The notes beneath the pieces are model-generated. The model saw only the letters and a program-made list of their open reading frames with translations. It searched no databases and was not told where the DNA came from. From Olsenella sp. An285 (GTDB lineage: Bacteria > Actinomycetota > Coriobacteriia > Coriobacteriales > Atopobiaceae), in contig NZ_NFIZ01000001.1 of NCBI RefSeq assembly GCF_002159625.1, positions 124,001 to 188,000 on the forward strand: a stretch of 64,000 nt of DNA. Reading direction: 5' to 3'. Shown piece after piece: positions 33,269 through 41,749 of the stretch; positions within the stretch are counted from its first letter, which is position 1; each line of letters opens with the position of its first letter. Both the position numbers and the translations under genes were made by a program.

Positions 33269-34018
33269 CAGGAGCGCGCGCTCGACGGAAAGGGCGAGCG
33301 GATAGGGGAGCAGCTTCGTGGCCGCGTAGAGCGCCCGCATGTCCGGCGAGGGGATGCAGAGCGCCCTGCCCTTCCGCGCCGCCTCGAGGCCCCGCTCGGC
33401 GACGCGCGCCACGTCCTCGAATCCCGTGAGACGGGACATCTTGGCGGCGACGTCGTCCGCGCCCGCGTGGTCCAGGAACCCCGTGCGCATGAACTTGGGG
33501 CAGAGCACGGTCACGTGGATGCCGACCTCCCCGAGCTCCGCGTCGAGCGCACGGGAGAAGTCCAGCACAAAGCGCTTTGCCGCCGAGTAGGTGGCGAGCC
33601 CCGGCTGCGGCATGAAGGCGGCCACGCTGGCCACGTTGAGGACGCGCGACCCTGCCGCCATGTACGGCAGCGCGCGGTACGTGAGCTCAACCGGTGCGAG
33701 CATGAGCAGGCGCACCATGTCCGCATTGTCTCGCCCCGGCATGTCCGCGAAGTCGCCGAACGTCCCGAAGCCCGCGTTGTTCACGAGCAGCGCCACGTGC
33801 GCGTCGGGCGTCTGGGCAAGCGCGTCCCCCAGGACGTCGAACGAGGCGGGGTCCGTGAGGTCGAGCGCGAAGGGGCGCACGAGTCGACTGGTCTTCTCGG
33901 CACGGCGGGAGACGGTCCAGACCTGGTCGAGCCTCCCGAAGGCGCCTCCCTCGAGCTGGCGGACGATCTCGCGCCCGAGTCCGGATGACGCCCCGGTGAC
34001 GATGGCGATGTTGGTCAT
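33245..34018 (-). CDS. Short-chain dehydrogenase/reductase
   Basis: A 257-residue SDR enzyme. The cofactor motif is IVTGASSGLGREIV (residues 5-18), the NNAG motif is LLVNNAGFGTFGD, and the catalytic Tyr-x-x-x-Lys reads YSAAKRF with a Ser in LNVASVAAF. The substrate is unknown. ATG 34018 with GGGAGG ahead is preferred over upstream starts. The last eight codons, including TGA, lie within the 33199-33268 palindrome, so the natural C-terminus has probably been replaced by HERGRA. Confidence 0.85.
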   Translation of the reverse strand: MTNIAIVTGASSGLGREIVRQLEGGAFGRLDQVWTVSRRAEKTSRLVRPFALDLTDPASFDVLGDALAQTPDAHVALLVNNAGFGTFGDFADMPGRDNADMVRLLMLAPVELTYRALPYMAAGSRVLNVASVAAFMPQPGLATYSAAKRFVLDFSRALDAELGEVGIHVTVLCPKFMRTGFLDHAGADDVAAKMSRLTGFEDVARVAERGLEAARKGRALCIPSPDMRALYAATKLLPYPLALSVERALLLHERGRA

Positions 34019-34219
34019 GGCTGGCGCCTCCCGTGCGCGAAGCCCCGTGATGTGCGCGGGGACGACGGTCATTCTGTTCGAAATTCCACCAGTGGATAAT
34101 ATTCACGATTCTTATCAAGCGGGGAAATCTCACTTGCTACTATAACCCGGTTTCATGGACTCAGTTCGAACGTTGCCCACGAAGTAGGCTGGGCCTCACA
34201 ATCACTGGAAAGGAACGTC

Positions 34220-35218
34220 GTGAAGAACTCCGAGATCTATCGCCGAACGCTGAAATTCTCAGTCATGCGCCTCGTGCGCACCGTGCTGTGCGTCGTCATG
34301 CTCGCCGCTTTGCCGCTGATCGCATTCGTTGCCACGGGTCTTGCCGGCCTGGACGAGACCGCGCAGCTCGCCGCCACGGGCGTCGCGTTCATCGTTGCCC
34401 TCATCGTGTTCTACCTCGTGGCGCACTTCGGCGGATACCTGCTTACCGCCGGTCAGGTGGCCATGATCACCGAGGGCGTGGCCACGGGCGAGTTTCCCGA
34501 GGACACCTATGCCGCGGGCAAGCAGGCCGTGAGGAGCCGCTTTGCCACGGCGAGCGTGTACTACGGCCTGTGGAGCGTCACCAGGGCCATCACCAACGAG
34601 ATCTCCTCGGGCATGAACGCCATCGCGCGCGGGATTGACGGTGACAACCAGGGTGGCGCGGCCTCCGTCGTTGCCGGCATCATCTCCGGCATCGTGAGCG
34701 TGGTGCTCGAGTACCTCAACTACTGCAGCCTGGGCTGGGTCTTCCTCCACAAGGAGCAGTCCGCGTTCAAGAGCACCTGCGACGGCGCCGTCGTCTACTT
34801 CCAGAACTGGAAGACGCTCATGAAGAACTCCGCAAAGGTCATCGCCATCACCATCGTCTCGCTCGCCCTCATAGGAGGCGCGTTCTTCGCCGTGGCCTAC
34901 CTCGCGCTGGGCTCCATTGAGCCGCTGACCGCCGTCCTCGCGGACATCGATGCCGCGGCCACGCTCGAGGACGGAACCGCCGTGCCCGCCGGCACCTCGC
35001 TGATCGCGCTCTGCGCCGTCATCGCCCTCGTTCTGTGGAGCGGCGTCCACGGCGCCTTCGTGAAGCCGTACCTCCTCGTCTCCGTCATGCGCCGCTACAT
35101 CGAGGCCGGCCGTGCGGACACGCCGCAGGTTGACGTCTACGAGAAGCTCTCCGGCATGTCCAAGGGCTTCAAGAAGGCGATGGACAAGGCCGGAGAGGGC
35201 GCGCCCTCGGTCGCGTAG
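34220..35218 (+). CDS. Multi-span membrane protein of unknown function
   Basis: A 332-residue protein with about six hydrophobic spans: residues 16-40, 48-78, 140-165, 200-225, 255-275 and short segments between. Soluble parts include TEGVATGEFPEDTYAAGKQA and a C-terminal KLSGMSKGFKKAMDKAGEG. No known family is recognised; similar proteins exist, to my memory, only as hypothetical membrane proteins of this bacterial group. GTG 34220 is preceded by GGAAAGGAACGTC. A TATAAC-type -10 stands near 34142. It is monocistronic with a convergent LysR gene after it. Confidence 0.7.
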   Translation: MKNSEIYRRTLKFSVMRLVRTVLCVVMLAALPLIAFVATGLAGLDETAQLAATGVAFIVALIVFYLVAHFGGYLLTAGQVAMITEGVATGEFPEDTYAAGKQAVRSRFATASVYYGLWSVTRAITNEISSGMNAIARGIDGDNQGGAASVVAGIISGIVSVVLEYLNYCSLGWVFLHKEQSAFKSTCDGAVVYFQNWKTLMKNSAKVIAITIVSLALIGGAFFAVAYLALGSIEPLTAVLADIDAAATLEDGTAVPAGTSLIALCAVIALVLWSGVHGAFVKPYLLVSVMRRYIEAGRADTPQVDVYEKLSGMSKGFKKAMDKAGEGAPSVA

Positions 35219-35277
35219 CGGCCAGCGGTCCGTGCAAAAGTGCCTGGCACTCCTGCGCGCAATCTAGCGACAAAACG

Positions 35278-35305
35278 GGAGGGCGAGACCTCGGTCTCGC
35301 CCTCC
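35278..35305 (-). terminator. Bidirectional terminator between 34220 gene and lysR
   Basis: GGAGGGCGAGACC and GGTCTCGCCCTCC pair perfectly over TC. On the reverse strand a CGTTTTG tail follows, so it best terminates lysR. Confidence 0.75.
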
Positions 35306-35337
35306 TGCCGTTCCGGGCGCGTCACATGTCGGGCACG

Positions 35338-36267
35338 CTAGTAGCCGATCACCGTCTTGTCAGAGTTGAACAGGCGCTTCATGAAGGAGAACTCGCTCCG
35401 GGCAAACCTGTTGAGGCGCTCCACCTCTGGTCTTTGCGGCGCGTCGAGCATCACGAGGCAGACGGGTATCGCAGGCGCCCCCTCCGGATCGATCTCGTGC
35501 ATCATGGCAAAGGGCACGATGCTTAGTGCCTTGAGGTTGACGCCCATGATGTAGCCGTTGCGGTTCTCGAGGAAGTCGACAACCTCCTCGTTGGTGTCGA
35601 TGCTCTCGAGGGGGGAGGCGAGCCCGTGCTTCAGGCAGCTGTTGAGGATCGTCTCGTTGAAGCCGTCAATCTCCTCCGACCAGAGCACGGGGTAGGGCTC
35701 GAGGTCGGCAAAGGTCAGGGGGCGCTTGCCGCGCAGCGGGTGGCGCCTGCCCATGAACACCCCGGGCATGACCATCCCGATTTGCACGCAGGTGCAGTCC
35801 GGGGCGTCAAGCTCGCCAATCGTGAACAGGGCGTCGAGGGTTCCGGCGCGAAGGCTCGTCAGCGCGCTCTTCCCAACTGAGACGGAGAGATGGGTCTCCA
35901 CCCCAAGCGAGTGCGTGATGAGGCGCGCGATGATGCCGCAGATGAACTCGTGCTTCGAGAACGGCGGGGTGACGAGCGCGAGCCTGAGGTCCTTTCTGGG
36001 AGACGCGCTCTGCCACGACATCACCGTCTGCTCGACGGAATCGAAGCTCTCGACGGTCTTGAGCGCCGGCTCGAGGAGCATGCTCCCGAGCTGGGTGAGG
36101 CGCATCCTCCGTCCCGCACGAACAAAGAGGCGGCCGCCGACCTCCTCCTCGAGTTCGTGAATCGACTTCGAGACTGCCTGAACGGTGACGCCCTCCTCCT
36201 TTGCGGCTGCGGAGAAGTTTCCAGCGCTGGCCGCACGGCAGAAAAACACGAGCTGTCTGATGTTCAT
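35338..36267 (-). CDS. LysR-family transcriptional regulator
   Basis: A 309-residue LysR regulator. The N-terminal HTH reads MNIRQLVFFCRAASAGNFSA, AAKEEGVTVQAVSKSIHELE, then GGRLFVRAGRRMRLTQLG. Residues about 90-290 form the two-lobed ligand-binding domain (LALVTPPF, GTLDALFTIGELD, GVFMGRRHPLRGKRPLTF). It faces away from the CmpB-like gene at 36475. CGGAG precedes ATG 36267. Inducer and target are unknown; the divergent gene is the natural candidate. Confidence 0.9.
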   Translation of the reverse strand: MNIRQLVFFCRAASAGNFSAAAKEEGVTVQAVSKSIHELEEEVGGRLFVRAGRRMRLTQLGSMLLEPALKTVESFDSVEQTVMSWQSASPRKDLRLALVTPPFSKHEFICGIIARLITHSLGVETHLSVSVGKSALTSLRAGTLDALFTIGELDAPDCTCVQIGMVMPGVFMGRRHPLRGKRPLTFADLEPYPVLWSEEIDGFNETILNSCLKHGLASPLESIDTNEEVVDFLENRNGYIMGVNLKALSIVPFAMMHEIDPEGAPAIPVCLVMLDAPQRPEVERLNRFARSEFSFMKRLFNSDKTVIGY

Positions 36268-36474
36268 GTTGCTACTCCGGTGGAAGTCCTTTGCTCGTCC
36301 CTAGTCTAGACAGGGCCGTTGCGCGCCGGTCAGCGAGAAGGACGCGCGTCTTCAAATATCAACCCCAGCTTGATTATCAAGAGCCGTAGGGGGTCGCTGA
36401 CTGAAAGATTCCTTGAGTCAGGTAACGTTATAAGCTGTATGACTGTCTTCCAAACACCTCTCCAAGGAGCTCAG

Positions 36475-37818
36475 ATGACCCCAGAGCCTCAGCCCGAAAC
36501 CCCAAAGCCCGCCACGTCGGCAAAGGCGCCCGCGCACGCAAAGGAACAGCCGAAGATGCCCCTTGCATATCGCGTGTACGGTCTTGCCTGCATCGTCCTC
36601 GGCATCTTCACGCTCTTTGCCGTCGCGATGTTCGCGGCTCTGATGACCTGGGCGCTTCAGACGGACCCGTCGATGATCATCGTGGGGACCGATCCCACGC
36701 TGCCCGTGGTCCTTCTCGTCATCTCGTGCGTGATCACCTTCGTCGACGCCGTCGCGCTCATCGTCTTTGGGCGCATGCTGCGTCGCGGCAGCAAGCGCAA
36801 CGCGGCGCGCGTCTCGCACGTGCTCATTGCGACGTCGGTGATCCAGATCCTTCTCAAGATCATGCTCCAGGGCATCGACGTCACGCTCATTCCCGATGCC
36901 ATCCAGCTTGCGCTCCTGGTGGCGGTCTCGGTCACCGTCGACCCGTCACTCAGGAAGGAGCGCGAGCTCAAGCGTCGCGTTCAGGACATGGTCGAGCGCG
37001 AGGCCGCGGAGGAGGGCATGCTCGGGCGCGACCTCGAGGGCAAGGGCTACATCGAGCTCAACTTCTTCAACCTGTTCTGGGTCTTTGTCATCTGCTGCTT
37101 CCTGGGGCTCATCATCGAGACCGTCTATCACTTCGTCGTGGTGGTCCCGGGGGAGATTCAGGATCGCGCGGGCCTGCTCTTTGGCCCGTTCTCGCCCATC
37201 TACGGATTTGGCGCCGTGCTCATGACGGTGGCGCTCAACCGCTTCTACAAGGCCAACCCCGTGATCATCTTCCTCGTCTCCGCGGTGATCGGGGGCCTCT
37301 TCGAGGCCGCAACGGCCTGGTTCATGGAGATGGGCTTCGGCGCCGTGGCCTGGGACTACTCCGGCTCCACGATCTTTGGCCTCTTTCCGGACCCCATCGC
37401 CGTCATCTTTGGCGGCCGCACGAGCGCGCTCTTCATGTGCATGTGGGGCGTCCTCGGATTCGTGTGGATCAAGCTCTGCCTGCCCTGGATGCTCAAGCTC
37501 ATCAACCTCATCCCGTGGAAGGTCCGCTACTCCTTCACCACGCTCTGCGCCGCCCTCATGCTGGTGAACGGCGTCATGACGCTCGAGGCCCTCGACTGCT
37601 GGTTCGAGCGTCTCTCCGGCATCCCGCAGACCACGCCCGTCGAGCAGTTCTACGCGGACCACTACGATAACGACTACATGGCGCACCGCTTCGAGAGCAT
37701 GACCATCACGCCGGACGACTCCGCGCGCGTGGACGGCGCCGGCCGCGCCGCCCTCGAGACCGACGAGCAGATCCTCGAGGAGGCTGCTGATGCCACGTTC
37801 GAGAGTGACGCGGCATGA
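36475..37818 (+). CDS. CmpB-like putative ABC transporter permease (PF06541 type)
   Basis: A 447-residue membrane protein. A Pro/Lys-rich leader is followed by four spans (about residues 25-125), a cytoplasmic segment rich in charge (RKERELKRRVQDMVEREAA), and the CmpB region from NLFWVFVICCFLGLIIETVY through RAGLLFGPFSPIYGFGAVLM and WDYSG to the last spans. The family is annotated as ABC permease-like but its role is unproven. ATG 36475 has AAGGAG in front; an upstream frame to 36319 is not coding. It overlaps the lipase-like gene by four bases (ATGA). Confidence 0.8.
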   Translation: MTPEPQPETPKPATSAKAPAHAKEQPKMPLAYRVYGLACIVLGIFTLFAVAMFAALMTWALQTDPSMIIVGTDPTLPVVLLVISCVITFVDAVALIVFGRMLRRGSKRNAARVSHVLIATSVIQILLKIMLQGIDVTLIPDAIQLALLVAVSVTVDPSLRKERELKRRVQDMVEREAAEEGMLGRDLEGKGYIELNFFNLFWVFVICCFLGLIIETVYHFVVVVPGEIQDRAGLLFGPFSPIYGFGAVLMTVALNRFYKANPVIIFLVSAVIGGLFEAATAWFMEMGFGAVAWDYSGSTIFGLFPDPIAVIFGGRTSALFMCMWGVLGFVWIKLCLPWMLKLINLIPWKVRYSFTTLCAALMLVNGVMTLEALDCWFERLSGIPQTTPVEQFYADHYDNDYMAHRFESMTITPDDSARVDGAGRAALETDEQILEEAADATFESDAA

Positions 37819-39137
37819 CGGAGGCGACCGAGCAGAGGCGTCCGCACTGGGGACGCCGCGTTCTTCTCGCCCTGCTGGCGGTGGTGCTGGTAGCGGGCGT
37901 GGCGCTTGCCGTGGCCGTGTGGCACCGCCTTGAGCAGCGCCGTCTGGGCGAGGGCGTGGTCCAGCAGCCGAGCCAGTTCGAGGCGCTCGAGGGCTCCTCC
38001 GGGCGCACGGGGTCGTTTACCGCGCGCATAGACTTCACGAGCATGGCCACGGGCTCTGAGACCATCTCGACCGAGGTTCTCTGGGACGACGACTGGTTCT
38101 TCCGCGACCCCACGGAGTACAACCACGACCTCGCGACCACGTGCTCCGTGCTCTCGGCCGTGGCCAACTCCGAGTCCGCGTACTACCAGGCGGGGTCGGA
38201 CTCGCCGGCGTACATGGAGGCCGCGCTCGCCGCGCTGGGCTTCGAGGAGATCTCCACCGCGTCCTACCAGTACCGAAGCGAGATCTTCGACGAGGTGGTG
38301 GACTTCATCACCGGCACGGACGACGTGGTGGCGTACTCCGTTGCAACCAAGCGCGTGACGGGCGAGGACGGTGCCGAGAAGACCCTCTTTCTGGTGTCCA
38401 TCCGCGGAAGCTACGGGTCCGAGTGGCTGAGCGACCTCAACATGGGCGGCGCCGCGTACGACATGGACGAGATCACGCACGAGGGCTTCGCCCGCGCCGC
38501 GCGCGAGATCGTGGACGACCTCACCGAGCGCATCACCGAGGAGGCCGGGCTCGACGGCACGGACGACATCTGCCTGCTCTTCACCGGCCATTCGCGCGGT
38601 GCTGCCGCAGCCAACATAGCCGCCGCGTATGCCGACGAGATGTCGCAGGGCATGCGGGTCCTGGCACCGCTTTCGAGCATATACTGCTACACCTTTGCCA
38701 CGCCCGAGGTCACGACCTTTGACACGGCCCATGACGCGCTCTACGACAACATCTTCAACGTCATGAACCCGAGCGACATGGTCCCGCGCCTGCCGCTCGC
38801 GTCCTGGGGCTACGCGCGCTACGGGAACGACCTCTGGCTCCCCGGCTATGGAGACGACGGCTTTGACGAGAGGTACGAGCTCATGTGCGCTGTCTTCGAG
38901 CGCAACACCGAGGTCGAGTGTCCCTACGTCCCCGAGGACCGCGAGCGCGTGGACAAGCTCGTCGAGGACCTCTCGCGCGAGATTCCCACGTCCGACGACC
39001 TTGCCAGCGTGGGCGGGGTGTTCTCCCTCGCGCGCGACCTCCTGGCGGACGTGAACCCCATGCAGGTGCTCTACGGCCACTACCCGAGCGTCTACATCGC
39101 CTGGATGCAGTCGCTCGACACGCTGCCCGTCGCGTAG
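37815..39137 (+). CDS. Membrane-anchored class 3 lipase-like protein
   Basis: A 440-residue protein. Residues 16-37 (VLLALLAVVLVAGVALAVAV) form an N-terminal membrane anchor, so the enzyme acts outside the cell. The nucleophile elbow is FTGHSRGAAAANIAAAYA (Ser about residue 260), with PEVTTFD and MNPSDMVPRLPL downstream as in class 3 lipases, the latter carrying the probable catalytic Asp. The His is less clear, perhaps in YGHYPSVYI near the end. It is cotranscribed with the CmpB-like gene. Lipid or ester substrates are likely. Confidence 0.8.
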   Translation: MTEATEQRRPHWGRRVLLALLAVVLVAGVALAVAVWHRLEQRRLGEGVVQQPSQFEALEGSSGRTGSFTARIDFTSMATGSETISTEVLWDDDWFFRDPTEYNHDLATTCSVLSAVANSESAYYQAGSDSPAYMEAALAALGFEEISTASYQYRSEIFDEVVDFITGTDDVVAYSVATKRVTGEDGAEKTLFLVSIRGSYGSEWLSDLNMGGAAYDMDEITHEGFARAAREIVDDLTERITEEAGLDGTDDICLLFTGHSRGAAAANIAAAYADEMSQGMRVLAPLSSIYCYTFATPEVTTFDTAHDALYDNIFNVMNPSDMVPRLPLASWGYARYGNDLWLPGYGDDGFDERYELMCAVFERNTEVECPYVPEDRERVDKLVEDLSREIPTSDDLASVGGVFSLARDLLADVNPMQVLYGHYPSVYIAWMQSLDTLPVA

Positions 39138-39193
39138 AATGTGACTGAGGGACGGGCCCCATGCCCGCCCCCGGCAGCGAGAGGGGGCCTGAG

Positions 39194-39988
39194 ATGGCTG
39201 AAGTGCGCAAGGAGCTCGCCCGCGTGCTGCGTGAGGGTGAGGAGACGGTCGAGCGCCGCCTGGAGGACTTCCTCGCGGACCCAGACGACGTGGAGACCGT
39301 GCATCGCCTGCGCATCTCCATCCGGACGCTGCGGAGCCTGCTCGCCTTTGTCTCGCCCCTCCTCAAGCGCAGACGCCACCGGATCCTCCAGGACGACCTT
39401 CGATCGGTCGTGATAGAGACCTCGCGCCTGCGCGAGTACGACGTGCTGCTTCGTCAGGTCCGTGCGCTCGACGTGCCGTACGGGGAGCTTGCCGAGAAGA
39501 TCGCGGGGCTCCGGGAGCTCGAGCGCAACCACGTGGTCGACGTCATGCGCGGCCGGCACACGCGCCGGGCGCTGCGTCGCGTGCGCAAGGCCCTCGCGCG
39601 GCTTCCCTGGAGGGACTCGGTGCGAGAGGCCGGAGTCTCGCGCGCGGACGTTCGTGAGATCTTCCGGGACCTCGTGTGCGTCGTGGACGAGGGATACGCG
39701 GTCGTGGACCGCTCTGACGCCGACGCCGTGCACACCCTGAGGAAGCGCGCCAAGCGCGTGCGCTACGTGAGCGAAAGCTTCGCGGGGCTTCTCAGCGAGG
39801 GCGCCGCGGCGGAGGGACGTCGCATGAAGGGCGTCCAGGACCTTCTGGGAGACATCTGCGACGCGCGCGTGAACGTGGCGATGGCGGGGGAGTTTCCCGC
39901 GGAGGGGCTCTCAGATGAGGCACGGCGCGCCCTCGAGACCCTCATCGCGCGCAACCAGGCGCTGCTGGACGAGTTTCTCGCCGGCTGA
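39194..39988 (+). CDS. CHAD-domain protein
   Basis: A 264-residue, all-helical protein rich in His and Arg. The CHAD motif DVETVHRLRISIRTLRSLL near the start and DAVHTLRKRAKRVRYVSE in the second half form the basic pocket that binds polyphosphate in known CHAD structures. No CYTH partner domain is fused and none is adjacent. ATG 39194 after GAGAGGGGGCC is preferred over ATG 39161. Polyphosphate binding would fit the pst operon elsewhere in the window, but this is inference. Confidence 0.85.
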   Translation: MAEVRKELARVLREGEETVERRLEDFLADPDDVETVHRLRISIRTLRSLLAFVSPLLKRRRHRILQDDLRSVVIETSRLREYDVLLRQVRALDVPYGELAEKIAGLRELERNHVVDVMRGRHTRRALRRVRKALARLPWRDSVREAGVSRADVREIFRDLVCVVDEGYAVVDRSDADAVHTLRKRAKRVRYVSESFAGLLSEGAAAEGRRMKGVQDLLGDICDARVNVAMAGEFPAEGLSDEARRALETLIARNQALLDEFLAG

Positions 39989-40019
39989 CGTGAAGGGCGG
40001 AGCCTCGCTCGCGCTTCGG

Positions 40020-40412
40020 CTAGTAGCCCATGGCCTCGAGCGTCTCGTCGTCGTTTCCGAAGTAGTGCCCCACCTCGTGGATGACCGTCCTTCGGACCTC
40101 CTCGGCTATTGCCGCCTCGGCGTCCGGCCCGTCCCCGAAGCAGCGCTCATGCGGGCCCCTGAAGATGGTGATGACGTCCGGGAGCTCTCCCGTCCCGTAG
40201 TAGCTGTCGCGCTCCGTCATGGGCGTGCCGTCGTAGAGGCCGAGGAGCTCGTCGCCCTCGCGGACCGAGTTGTCCTCGTCCGCGCCGGCGAGCTGCTCCT
40301 CGCTCGGCTCGTCCTCGACGGCAAAGACGACGTTCTCCAGCTCGTCGAAGAAGCGGTCGGGGATGGAGTCGATCGCATCCTCCACCATGGCCTCGAACCT
40401 GTCGTTCGTCAC
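40020..40412 (-). CDS. Zincin-like metallopeptidase (MTES/DUF1025 type)
   Basis: A 130-residue protein with the zinc-binding HEVGHYFG motif near residue 112, which is the HExxH catalytic site. The family is compact and often predicted as a neutral zinc protease with unknown substrates. The first 60 residues read TNDRFEAMVEDAIDSIPDRF and DELENVVFAVEDEPSEEQL. GTG 40412 has GGGGGGAGG in front; an upstream extension to 40511 is arginine-rich and unlikely. It is transcribed away from the HdeD-like gene. Confidence 0.8.
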   Translation of the reverse strand: MTNDRFEAMVEDAIDSIPDRFFDELENVVFAVEDEPSEEQLAGADEDNSVREGDELLGLYDGTPMTERDSYYGTGELPDVITIFRGPHERCFGDGPDAEAAIAEEVRRTVIHEVGHYFGNDDETLEAMGY

Positions 40413-40507
40413 GGGCGCCTCCCCCCTCGTGGTCCTTCTCGCCACTCTACGCCGACTTTCAGCGCGGGTCGAGGGGTGTGTTCGCGGCGTGTCGTTTTCC
40501 CCGGCCA

Positions 40508-40538
40508 CCAAATTGCGAGTTTAAAAGTAGCAATTTGG
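40508..40538. repeat. 9-bp inverted repeat
   Basis: CCAAATTGC and GCAATTTGG pair perfectly around GAGTTTAAAAGTA, in the divergent gap of the protease and HdeD-like genes. Possible operator shared by both promoters. Confidence 0.6.
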
Positions 40539-40603
40539 GCAGAAGAGGGGTAGGCCGGCCCCGCGCCACACGGCAGGCGGGGCGGCGCGAACAAGGAGAT
40601 GTC

Positions 40604-41194
40604 ATGGAACGGTACGACTCTAACTTCGATCACGTGGGCGACTTCGTCGAGAGGTGGAACGCGAGCGTTCGCCGCACGCGCCTCTGGACCATCGTCCTGG
40701 GCGTCCTTCTGGTGGTCGCGGGCATCTGCAGCGCCGCGGACCCCTACAGCATCTACGCCACGATTCAGATCTTCGTCTCGGTGGCGCTCATCGTGGGCGG
40801 CGCGGCGCAGGCCCTCTCCTATGCGGCCACGCCCGAGCTCTTCCGCAGCCCCTCCACGCTCATCATGGGCGTCCTGAACCCGCTGCTAGGCCTCATGCTG
40901 CTCGTGCTGCCCACGTACCTCACTGCCTCCACGATGGTGTTCCTGCTGTCGTTCCTCTTCATCATCGCCGGCGCGGAGCGCATCACCTTCGCGCGCAGGA
41001 TGCGCTACTTCCAGATGGGCGGCTCGGGCGTCTCCACCGCCACGGGCGTCATCAACATCATCGTGGGCGTGGCGTTCCTGCTGATGCCGCTCTTCTCGTC
41101 CCTGGTGCTTGGCTACCTCATGGCTGGCTACCTCATCGTGGGCGGCGTCTGCATCCTGGTGGAGGGCATCTCGATGAAGCCCATCAGACGCTAG
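40604..41194 (+). CDS. HdeD/DUF308-type membrane protein
   Basis: A 196-residue protein with six spans in three repeated hairpins, as in HdeD/DUF308 (for example LWTIVLGVLLVVAGICSAAD, then IYATIQIFVSVALIVGGAAQAL, and LLVLPTYLTASTMVFLLSFL). E. coli HdeD is linked to acid resistance; function here is not shown. ATG 40604 has AAGGAG six bases ahead. Downstream begins the large repeat region at 41204. Confidence 0.8.
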   Translation: MERYDSNFDHVGDFVERWNASVRRTRLWTIVLGVLLVVAGICSAADPYSIYATIQIFVSVALIVGGAAQALSYAATPELFRSPSTLIMGVLNPLLGLMLLVLPTYLTASTMVFLLSFLFIIAGAERITFARRMRYFQMGGSGVSTATGVINIIVGVAFLLMPLFSSLVLGYLMAGYLIVGGVCILVEGISMKPIRR

Positions 41195-41203
41195 CGAGAC
41201 GTG

Positions 41204-41749
41204 GCAGAGCGACGCCCCCGAGGCTCCGTAGGGAAGCTCGGGGGCGCTGCGGTTTCGGGGGCCAGGGCACGGATTCCCAGCCGGGCGTCGCGAAAAGCTT
41301 GGCCAGGGCACGGATTCCCAGCCGGGCGTCACGTGATTCGCGGCCGGGGCACGCGGTGCTGCAGCGAGCGGGTCGTCCACCTCGCCCGGGGCGAGATGGA
41401 TGCGGTGGCATCCGTGCCCCGGCCCCGCTTTTCGCGACGCCCGGCCGGGAATCCGTGCCCTGGTCGGAATAATCGCAACGTTCGGCGTCCCCGCCCTCGC
41501 GCCCATCGTTGAGGTGCGGGGAAACGACGATCTCTACGACAAAACCGTCGCCCTGCCGCACCCCTTTCGTTGAGGTGCGGAGAAGCGACGGCCTGCCGAG
41601 AAGAACCGTCCACCTCCCGCACCTCAATCCCCCTCGGTCGGAGCCCGGCGCCGAGAACGAGGCCGCCCCCGGCGTTCCGGAGAGAAGTTCCGCGAAGCGC
41701 ACTTCCTTGCGGGACCTCGGGGGCGTCCCCGGGCGCGATGTCCTTCTCG
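41204..41749. repeat. Repeat-rich 3' flank of exporter operon 1 (copy A)
   Basis: About 545 bases without a gene. It contains two direct copies of a 41-bp unit (from 41256; core GGATTCCCAGCCGGGCGTC) and one inverted copy (41408-41462), then CGGAATAATCGCAACG, a CGAGAAGAACCGTCCACCTC block and an imperfect hairpin just before the exporter stop. The same blocks in the same order occur at 46162-46680. Confidence 0.85.

Noticed and set aside
36319-36474. Upstream extension of the CmpB-like gene
   Set aside because: AT-rich, non-coding composition and no ribosome site; ATG 36475 has AAGGAG.
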